Source: JBFIHF01 sp964411125 (GTDB lineage: Bacteria; Myxococcota_A; Bradymonadia; Bradymonadales; Bradymonadaceae). Taken from it: a stretch of 64,000 bases of DNA. Location of the stretch: contig CAYPJU010000024.1 of assembly GCA_964411125.1 (NCBI GenBank), forward strand, positions 16,126 through 80,125, read 5' to 3'. The notes below the pieces were generated by a model that saw nothing but the letters and a program-made list of their open reading frames with translations, did not search any database and was not told where the DNA came from. Positions 57,767-64,000 of the stretch are shown piece by piece. A program made the position numbers and the translations under genes. Position 1 is the first letter of the stretch, and every line of letters begins with the position of its first letter.

Positions 57767-58575
57767 ACGCCGAAGACTTCGACCGGCGAGGCAACTACCT
57801 CGCCGAATGGACGCTGCGGGTCGCCGTCGGGCTGCAGTGCCTCGGCCTGTGGCGAATCGCGCTCGTCGACGGAACCTCGATCGGTACCACGCTCTTCGTG
57901 ACGTGGGAGTGGGCCGAGTACCCGATGTTGCTGGTCGATCGAGGCGTCGCCTGGCTATGTCTGGCACTCGGCGTTTTGCTCATGGCCCGGATCGATCGTG
58001 ATCTGATGCGAAGGGTCGCCGAGTTCGGTTGTGGGGTGATCACGCTGTGGTTCCTCACCGTCGCGGCCCTCATGTGGTTCCAGGGCGGAAAGTTCGGCTA
58101 CGAGTATTCCGTCGCAGCGCACGCCACTCGTATCTTCGCCCCCCTCGCACTGCTCCTGCTGCTGGCGCTCGGGAGGCAGAAAGGACGCGTGGAGCCGATT
58201 CTGCGATTTGCCGCCGCCACGACGTTCGCCATCCACGGCGTGGAGGCGCTCGAGCACAACCCCGTCTTCGTCGACTACATCATCACCGCCGCGCGCCGCG
58301 TCGACATCTACGTGTCGCAGCCGTTCGCCGAAGAGCTATTGACCGCCATCGGCGTCCAGGACCTGGTCCTCGCCGCGCTCGTAGCGACCAAGCGTTGGCG
58401 CGCGGTCGCCGCCTACATGGCTTTCTGGGGGTTCATCACCGCAGCCTCACGCGTCGTCCACCTCGGCATTCCCAAGTGGCCCGCCACGCTGGTCCGAGCC
58501 GCGAACTGGGGCGTTCCCCTTGCGCTCTACTTCATGTGGCGCCCGCGAGAAGCGGAAGTCCCCGAAGTTTCCTGA
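57757..58575 (+). CDS. Integral membrane protein of unknown function
   Basis: About 272 aa, mostly hydrophobic with around six or seven TM helices (WTLRVAVGLQCLGLWRIAL, VAWLCLALGVLLMA, FAPLALLLLLALG and so on). The TTG start at 57757 overlaps the stop of the large MopE-type gene by 10 bases; the next in-frame start is much later. No known family recognised. It may be co-made with the MopE-type lipoprotein. Confidence 0.7.
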   Translation: MPLNAEDFDRRGNYLAEWTLRVAVGLQCLGLWRIALVDGTSIGTTLFVTWEWAEYPMLLVDRGVAWLCLALGVLLMARIDRDLMRRVAEFGCGVITLWFLTVAALMWFQGGKFGYEYSVAAHATRIFAPLALLLLLALGRQKGRVEPILRFAAATTFAIHGVEALEHNPVFVDYIITAARRVDIYVSQPFAEELLTAIGVQDLVLAALVATKRWRAVAAYMAFWGFITAASRVVHLGIPKWPATLVRAANWGVPLALYFMWRPREAEVPEVS

Positions 58576-58584
58576 GTGGCGTGT

Positions 58585-60297
58585 CTACTGCTCCCGCCGG
58601 CGAACGCGGCGGGCGACCAGGACGAACCCGGCGAGGAGCGCGAGATAACCGGCGCCGCCGCCCGACGACGCTGCCTGCGAACACTCGATCGCGCCGCATC
58701 GCACTCTCGTCTGCTCGTCCACACGAGCAGGTGCAGGCCCGATCGGGAGCGATTCGATCGGCTCGGGCCCCGGCCCCACTTCCTCCAGCTTCCCCTCGAA
58801 CGGGAGGTCGGTTCCCCCCTCGGGAAACGAGAAGGTGGTGGGACGAATGGCGCGCCCTGCGATGTCCCCGATCGCCCGCACGACCGCTTTCTGAAGGCCC
58901 GCCACCGGCTGCGCCGTCTTGATGACCGCGACCTGTTTCTCTGGCTCGTACTGCACGTTGCTGATCGGGACTTCGGGCTGCAACACGTAGTTCCCCGCGT
59001 CTTCGGCCGCTTCGGGTTGCACGGGCCGCGTGAAGACGACCTCGATCTCCGTCGGGCTCATGAGCCGCATCGACGCCACACTCGGCGCCACGTACTTGCC
59101 CTGACGGTTCGGCTTGATCGTATACGTGTCAGCGACTGAGCCGTCCGCCAGAATCGCCGAGTAGTAGAGCGCGTCGGGCGTCACGCGGACCGCCTGAATG
59201 TGGCTGGCCGACATCGCCATCCCCGGCTCCTGAATGTACCAACGGTCGTAGAGCGGCGTGCGCTGAGGTACTCCCAGCCCACCCTCGCCGATGTAGACGA
59301 CCCCCGTGGGGTCCATCTGGCCGTCCCGAATCGGAACCGTCCGCTTCAGGACGTGCCCGTCCGACTCCATCGCCAGGTTCACGTTGTACTGCTCGAAAAG
59401 CGGCACCCAGTGATAGAGCGCCCCGCCCGGCGACTTCACCGCAGGGTAGGCTGGTCGGTGATAGTTCACCGCGATCCAACGAAACGCCTGCGCCTCGTTC
59501 AACTGCTCCGCAAGCCAGTCGCGTTGCTTGCCCGCCTGGCTGACGTTCGAATCTAGATTGATGAGAACGAAGTCTTCGGCGAGCTTCGTGCGGAACCAGT
59601 CCCCCTCGTCGAGGGCGTCACCCGGAAAGGCGAAGACGCGGTTGAAGAGCTGCGGGTCCGTCTCGTGGTTCCCGCGCGCAGGAACGATCGGGAGGATACG
59701 ATTGTCCGACGTGATCGACTCTTCCCAATCGTCGAGCCAGTTCCGCCACTGGCGTAGCGATCCCCCGCTCATGATGTAGTCGCCACCGTGGATCAGGACC
59801 AGAATCGACGGATCGACCTCGACCAACCCCCGCACGCGCTGATTGATGAGGCGCCGGGTCTGTCGGCTCGAGCGCGAATCGCCGCCGTACAGATAGACGA
59901 ATGGGCGCGCATCGTCGGGAGCCGTCACGAAGTAATAGTCGGCAGTCTCGTCTCCCTGATCCACCACCCTAAAATGCACCTTCGTGGACGGGGTCAGGCC
60001 CTCCAACTTCGCATGGTGGTAATAGATCCCGTCGGAGTCTTCGTACGGACCTTCCAGATCTGCTTCCTTCCGATGGGCGTAGGCGCTGAGCGCCTTCCGC
60101 TTCTCGCGATCCCACACCACATACGAATCGAGCCCCGGATCCTCGGTCGTCCACGATATGTAGGCCGCGCGCGACGGATCTTCTTCCCAGATCACACGAA
60201 CGTGTTTCGGCGTGTCGGCAAACGCCGCCGCCGGGAGAGCCAGTATCGCCAGAAACGCCGCGACAAATGCCGTTCGAATTCGGGCAGACCGGTTCAT
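58585..60297 (-). CDS. Purple acid phosphatase-like metallophosphoesterase with C-terminal sorting tail
   Basis: The 570-aa protein has a signal peptide (LALPAAAFA), an N-terminal fibronectin III-like domain (about 30-140), and a calcineurin-type phosphoesterase domain with GGDSRSS, LIHGGDYI, ARGNHET, VNYHRPAYP and ESDGHVLK metal motifs. It ends with CSQAASSGGGAGY, a TM helix and basic RRVRRRE, a MYXO-CTERM-like sorting signal. Probably exported and anchored on the outside. ATG 60297 is chosen because the signal peptide starts there. Phosphate scavenging is likely. Confidence 0.88.
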   Translation of the reverse strand: MNRSARIRTAFVAAFLAILALPAAAFADTPKHVRVIWEEDPSRAAYISWTTEDPGLDSYVVWDREKRKALSAYAHRKEADLEGPYEDSDGIYYHHAKLEGLTPSTKVHFRVVDQGDETADYYFVTAPDDARPFVYLYGGDSRSSRQTRRLINQRVRGLVEVDPSILVLIHGGDYIMSGGSLRQWRNWLDDWEESITSDNRILPIVPARGNHETDPQLFNRVFAFPGDALDEGDWFRTKLAEDFVLINLDSNVSQAGKQRDWLAEQLNEAQAFRWIAVNYHRPAYPAVKSPGGALYHWVPLFEQYNVNLAMESDGHVLKRTVPIRDGQMDPTGVVYIGEGGLGVPQRTPLYDRWYIQEPGMAMSASHIQAVRVTPDALYYSAILADGSVADTYTIKPNRQGKYVAPSVASMRLMSPTEIEVVFTRPVQPEAAEDAGNYVLQPEVPISNVQYEPEKQVAVIKTAQPVAGLQKAVVRAIGDIAGRAIRPTTFSFPEGGTDLPFEGKLEEVGPGPEPIESLPIGPAPARVDEQTRVRCGAIECSQAASSGGGAGYLALLAGFVLVARRVRRREQ

Positions 60298-60504
60298 TTC
60301 AGTATTCATCAGCATCGAGTAACGCATAGCCTTCGAGATCATAAACGCGATCCGACCAAGGTTAAATCATCGGCCCGGGCGCGGACGCCCTCCGATCGGC
60401 TCCTCGCCGCCAACATACTACGCCGCCTCATGATTCCTCGACCGCAAGGGCGGTGATCGTTCGCGCTCGCGCGGCGAAGAACCCGACACCCGCGTTTTTC
60501 TGTC

Positions 60505-60533
60505 TTGAAATTGAAAATGATTTTCAATATCCA
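60505..60533 (+). promoter_or_regulatory. Promoter with embedded Fur box
   Basis: A perfect 19-bp palindrome ATTGAAAATGATTTTCAAT (60510-60528) matches the Fur box pattern. It fills the 17-bp spacer between TTGAAA (60505-60510) and TATCCA (60528-60533), so Fur would block the promoter of the downstream DUF4856-imelysin-HTTM genes. The match of the palindrome is strong; the -10 is weak. Confidence 0.8.
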
Positions 60534-60565
60534 TGTCGGACCACCATGGAGCAGAAGGAATAGGG

Positions 60566-62056
60566 ATGAAATACTGGAACCTGAGAATCGGAGCTGCGGC
60601 TGTCGGGGTGAGCCTTTGCGTCGCCTGTGGAGGCAACAACGGGTCGAGCGACGGGACGAACAACGGAACGTCTGGAACGAACAACGGAACGGTGGAGGGG
60701 ACGAACAACGGAACCGCCGGAGCGAACAACGGAGCGGCCGACCTCGACGGCTACGCGTTCGCGAGCCGATACGACGGGAGCGCGAGCTCCGTCAGTTACA
60801 GCGGGCAGATCGCGCGCCACGTTCTGATCTCCGACCTCACTTCCTGGATCGGCTCACTCTCGGAGCGGATCGATTCGAACGCATTCCAGCCGGGGGACGA
60901 GGGCTCGGTCGTCGACGAGCTGGAGTTCTACTACCTCTTCGACAGTTCCGCTTACGGCGACGAAGCGATCGGCGTCTCTACGACGCCGCCTGCCGAGCAG
61001 AGCACCTATGCGGCGGTCTCCACCGACAAGAATCTCGCAGGGAAGCTCGCCGGGAACGACGCCGCGACGGACCACCGCGACTGGTCTGCTGAGTTTGCGG
61101 GGTGGGAGGGTGCTTCCTCTCCCGAAGCGCTCCTCTACTCCTGGTTCGAGACGCTCGAAGACGCAGCGATCGACCACGCCGACGGTGTCGAGCGAACGTC
61201 GCCGGGCGGCGAGCCGATCCCGGTGCACGTCACGCCCGAGGGTCGCGACCTGAAGCAGCTCACTCAGAAGTTCCTCCTCGGCGCGCTGGCGTTCTCGCAG
61301 GGGGCCGACGACTACCTGGACGATTCCACGGAAGGGAAAGGTCTGCTCTCCCCCAACACGCGTGATGGCGACGCGATGTACACCACCCTGGAGCATCATT
61401 GGGACGAAGGGTTCGGGTACTTCGGCGCCGCGCGGAACTACGCCGATTACACCGATGAAGAGATCGCCGGCAAAGACGGCCGCGAAGGCTGGTCGGGCGG
61501 GTACCACGACACCGACGGCGACGGCTCGATCGACCTCGTCTCCGAGTACAACTGGGGCGCATCGACCAATGCCGCCAAGCGGGACCTCGGTTCCGCTTCC
61601 GGCACCGACTTCACCGCGGAGATCTTCGGTGCGTTCGTCGCAGGGCGCCAGATCATCGCGGACGCGCCGGAAGGTGAGACGCTCGACGCGGCCACGCTCG
61701 ACGCGCTCCGTGCTCAGCGAGACATCGCGGTGCTCGGCTGGGAGAAGGCGCTCGCCGCCACGGTCGTTCACTACATCAACGACACCATCGCGGCCGGCGA
61801 AGCGCTCGGCAGCGACGACTACGACTTCGAAGGGCACGCCAAGGTATGGTCGGAGATGAAGGGCTTCGCGCTAGCGTTCCAGTTCAACCCGAACAGCCCG
61901 ATGCTCGACGACTTCGCCGAGCTGCACCGGCTAATGGGGATCGCGCCGGTGCTCGAAGCGGACGATGTAGTCAACTACAACGAAGACCTCCTCGGAGCGC
62001 GTGACCTTCTGCAGGCCGCCTACGGGTTCGAGCAGGCCGACGTCGAGGGGTGGTGA
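60566..62056 (+). CDS. DUF4856 lipoprotein (iron-regulated, imelysin-associated)
   Basis: The 496-aa protein has a lipobox (SLCVACGG), an Asn-Gly linker (about 26-62) and a helical domain (LDGYAFASRYDGSASSVSYSGQ, EFAGWEGASSPEALLYSW, FGAFVAGRQIIAD) like DUF4856 proteins of Bacteroidetes and other bacteria. These sit next to imelysins and are tied to iron uptake. A Fur box precedes it. ATG 60566 follows AAGGAA. The following imelysin gene is 2 bp away. Confidence 0.88.
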   Translation: MKYWNLRIGAAAVGVSLCVACGGNNGSSDGTNNGTSGTNNGTVEGTNNGTAGANNGAADLDGYAFASRYDGSASSVSYSGQIARHVLISDLTSWIGSLSERIDSNAFQPGDEGSVVDELEFYYLFDSSAYGDEAIGVSTTPPAEQSTYAAVSTDKNLAGKLAGNDAATDHRDWSAEFAGWEGASSPEALLYSWFETLEDAAIDHADGVERTSPGGEPIPVHVTPEGRDLKQLTQKFLLGALAFSQGADDYLDDSTEGKGLLSPNTRDGDAMYTTLEHHWDEGFGYFGAARNYADYTDEEIAGKDGREGWSGGYHDTDGDGSIDLVSEYNWGASTNAAKRDLGSASGTDFTAEIFGAFVAGRQIIADAPEGETLDAATLDALRAQRDIAVLGWEKALAATVVHYINDTIAAGEALGSDDYDFEGHAKVWSEMKGFALAFQFNPNSPMLDDFAELHRLMGIAPVLEADDVVNYNEDLLGARDLLQAAYGFEQADVEGW

Positions 62057-62058
62057 AC

Positions 62059-63222
62059 GTGAAGCGCGCGCTCCTCTCCATCGCTTGTCTAATTGCGGTC
62101 GTCGGCTGCAAGCGCCCGACCGCCGGCCCCGTCGAAGACGCCGAGACGGCGGACCGGCGCCGCGCGGTGCTGTCCAACCTCGCCGAGAACGTCATCGTCC
62201 CGGCGTACGAAGATTTTCGCGACGCCGCGGTCGCCCTCGAGGAGAAGACCGCCGCCTGGGAAGCATCGGGTTCGGACGATGACCGTGACGAAGCACGGCT
62301 CGCCTGGCGCGAAGCGATGCGGGCCTGGCAGATCACCGAAGCGTTCCAGATTGGTCCGGTCGGCGCCGCCGGCGCCGTCCCAGGCGGAATGGACCTCGGC
62401 GACTTCGTCTACTCCTGGCCGATCACCAACGCGTGTCGGGTCGACCAGGAGATCGTGAGCCAGTCCTACGGCACCGAGGAGTTCGCGAGCGCGGCGGTGA
62501 ACGTTCGTGGGCTCGACGCCCTCGAGTACCTCTTGTATCGCGAAGGGAAGGAGAACGAGTGCGCCCCGAGTCGGAGCATCAACGGTGACGGTAGCTGGGC
62601 GGCGCTCGAAGAAGACGAGCTCGATGCGCGTCGCGCAGCCTACGCGGCCGCGGCCTCGACCGACGTGCGGAAGACGGCCGATGCAATCCTCGCGGCATGG
62701 GAAGACGAGTTTGCCGATGATCTGGCGAACGCGGGGGACGGCGAGTCTTCGTTCGCGACGACACAGGAGGCGCTGAACCACCTGTCGGACGCGATGTTCT
62801 ACGTCGAGCTCGTCGTGAAAGACGAGAAACTCGCTCCTCCGATCGGCCTCATCGACTGTGCCGAGGCGACCTGCCCGGCTCAGCGCGAGTTCGTCTGGTC
62901 CGACACGAACCTTCTCGCGATCGGTGCGAACCTCGAAGGGCTCGAGCGGCTCTACACCGGCGGCGAGGGGCTCGGGTTCGACGACCTTCTGACCGACATG
63001 GGCCAGGGAGACGTCGACGAGGAGATCCGTGGGGCCGTCGCGGGCGCGCGGAAACATGCCGGCGAGATCGAGACACCGATGGTCGAGCTCCTCGCCTCCG
63101 ATCCGACGCCGCTCGTCGACCTTCATCAGGAGGTCCGCAACATCACGACGCTGCTGAAGACGCAGTTCGTCGGCCTCCTCGATCTCGAGCTGCCACAGCA
63201 GGCCGAAGGGGACAACGATTGA
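62059..63222 (+). CDS. Imelysin-family periplasmic lipoprotein (IrpA-like)
   Basis: The 387-aa chain has a lipobox (IAVVGCKRP) and the imelysin fold: an N-terminal helix bundle (RRAVLSNLAENVIVPAYEDF, WREAMRAWQ) and the signature VRGLDALEYLLY. Imelysins are iron-regulated outer-envelope proteins without proven peptidase function. GTG 62059 has GAGGGG eight bases before it, and lies two bases after the DUF4856 stop. The HTTM gene follows by TTGA overlap. Confidence 0.93.
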   Translation: MKRALLSIACLIAVVGCKRPTAGPVEDAETADRRRAVLSNLAENVIVPAYEDFRDAAVALEEKTAAWEASGSDDDRDEARLAWREAMRAWQITEAFQIGPVGAAGAVPGGMDLGDFVYSWPITNACRVDQEIVSQSYGTEEFASAAVNVRGLDALEYLLYREGKENECAPSRSINGDGSWAALEEDELDARRAAYAAAASTDVRKTADAILAAWEDEFADDLANAGDGESSFATTQEALNHLSDAMFYVELVVKDEKLAPPIGLIDCAEATCPAQREFVWSDTNLLAIGANLEGLERLYTGGEGLGFDDLLTDMGQGDVDEEIRGAVAGARKHAGEIETPMVELLASDPTPLVDLHQEVRNITTLLKTQFVGLLDLELPQQAEGDND

Positions 63223-64000
63223 GTCGACCGGTCGACGCCCGCGGCCTCGCCGCGTTCCGCATTCTGTTAGGCGCCACCATGTCGGTCGGCGCCATCCGCT
63301 TTTTGTGGAACGGGTGGGTCGAACGGTTCTTCGTCGAACCGACCTTCTTCTTCCCCTACTGGGGGTTCGAATGGGTGCAGCCGCTCAGCTCGACGGCAAT
63401 GCACGGCGCGTTCGTAGCGATGGCGGTGCTCGGAGCGATGGTGTCGGTCGGGTTCCTCTATCGGTTCGCGATCGTCGCCTTTGGCTTGCTCTTCACCTAT
63501 GTCGAGTTGATCGACGTCACGAATTACCTCAACCACTACTACTTTCTGACGCTCCTCTGCGTCGTGATGGCGCTCGTACCGGCCCACCGGAAGTGGTCGA
63601 TCGACGCACTGCTGCGGCCTCGGCTTCGCTCGGACACCGTCGGCGCGTGGACCTACGGGCTCCTCCGCTTTCAAGTCGCCGTCGTCTGGCTCAGCGCCGC
63701 GCTCGCGAAAGTCACCACCGATTGGCTGGTACACGCCCAGCCGCTCAACATCTGGCTGTCGAGCCGCGCCGACCTCCCCGTCCTCGGCGACCTCTTCGCC
63801 CATTGGGAAGTCGCCCTCCTCGCGAGCTGGGCCGGGTTTCTCTACGACGCATCGATCCCGTTTCTGCTGCTCTGGAAGCGCACGCGGGCCTTCGCATTCG
63901 TCGCCGTCCTCGCTTTCCACCTCAGCACCGCCGTCCTCTTCAACATCGGCATGTTCCCGCTCATCATGCTCGTATCCGCCACGATCTTCTTCGGCGGCGA
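63219..64000 (+). CDS. HTTM-domain membrane protein (cut by window end)
   Basis: At least 260 residues of a multi-helix membrane protein (ARGLAAFRILLGATMSVG, NHYYFLTLLCVVMAL, LAKVTTDWL) of the HTTM/vitamin K-dependent carboxylase-like family. Its TTG start overlaps the imelysin stop (TTGA). The set DUF4856-imelysin-HTTM occurs in other bacteria and is iron regulated. The gene runs past the window end. Confidence 0.9.
   Translation, partial: MSRPVDARGLAAFRILLGATMSVGAIRFLWNGWVERFFVEPTFFFPYWGFEWVQPLSSTAMHGAFVAMAVLGAMVSVGFLYRFAIVAFGLLFTYVELIDVTNYLNHYYFLTLLCVVMALVPAHRKWSIDALLRPRLRSDTVGAWTYGLLRFQVAVVWLSAALAKVTTDWLVHAQPLNIWLSSRADLPVLGDLFAHWEVALLASWAGFLYDASIPFLLLWKRTRAFAFVAVLAFHLSTAVLFNIGMFPLIMLVSATIFFGG

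Overview
The window comes from a high-GC Gram-negative bacterium, most likely a Myxococcota-type (former deltaproteobacterial) lineage; the order cannot be fixed from the sequence alone. The reasons are the many lipoproteins whose lipobox cysteine is followed by Asn-Asn-Gly linkers, the thrombospondin type 3, MopE and Dickkopf-like Cys-rich surface proteins, a Ser/Thr kinase with an AgmX/PglI-type C-terminus, and a phosphatase with a MYXO-CTERM-like tail. Many start codons are GTG or TTG, and genes are often coupled by 1-4 bp stop/start overlaps. Two 100-N scaffold gaps lie at 20196-20295 and 42300-42399. No rRNA, tRNA, insertion sequence, prophage or CRISPR array was recognised.

Layout. 1-5.8 kb: an NtrC-type activator (cut by the window edge), its probable sensor kinase, an FHA/tetratricopeptide membrane protein and a lone receiver protein. 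6-9.8 kb: a basic Asn/Gly/Arg-rich protein, a lamin-tail-like lipoprotein, a free-standing LeuA regulatory-domain protein, and a GspF-like protein with a small membrane partner. 9.8-19.0 kb (minus): a long coupled gene run with two periplasmic amidohydrolases, an O-methyltransferase, an acidic protein, biotin carboxylase, biotin carrier, methylmalonyl-CoA mutase and a SerA-like dehydrogenase. This contains most of the propionyl-CoA to succinyl-CoA route, but the carboxyltransferase and the B12-binding mutase subunit are not here. 19-26.4 kb: an ATP-grasp enzyme, paralogous Cys-rich lipoproteins split by a scaffold gap, a methyltransferase, argS, a zinc-ribbon membrane protein and a crotonase. 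26.4-38.9 kb: an OmpA/TSP3 protein, a Ser/Thr kinase, a hydrolase, a large FG-GAP lipoprotein, and a minus-strand group with an orphan 4-hydroxy-2-oxovalerate aldolase, an M14 peptidase and a DmpH-like decarboxylase/hydratase.

38.9-43.0 kb is the most interesting part. A clear cobalamin riboswitch precedes a beta-propeller lipoprotein, a candidate cell-surface B12 binder. Just upstream lies an array of about seven GC-rich 140-182 bp repeats, followed by a four-helix-bundle (S23/Avd-like) gene. 43-50.3 kb: panB-panC, a radical SAM/metallophosphoesterase pair and several lipoproteins. 50.5-54.3 kb: an ECF sigma factor, a beta-barrel protein, and etfA/etfB with a FadR-type TetR regulator that has a palindromic operator. 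54.5-58.6 kb: a MopE-type giant repeat lipoprotein and a membrane protein. 58.6-64 kb: a purple acid phosphatase-like protein, then a DUF4856-imelysin-HTTM operon behind a perfect 19-bp Fur-box palindrome, which marks it as iron regulated.

Together the genes point to an aerobic heterotroph that oxidises fatty acids and propionate (ETF, FadR, crotonase, mutase), depends on cobalamin, and invests heavily in surface lipoproteins.
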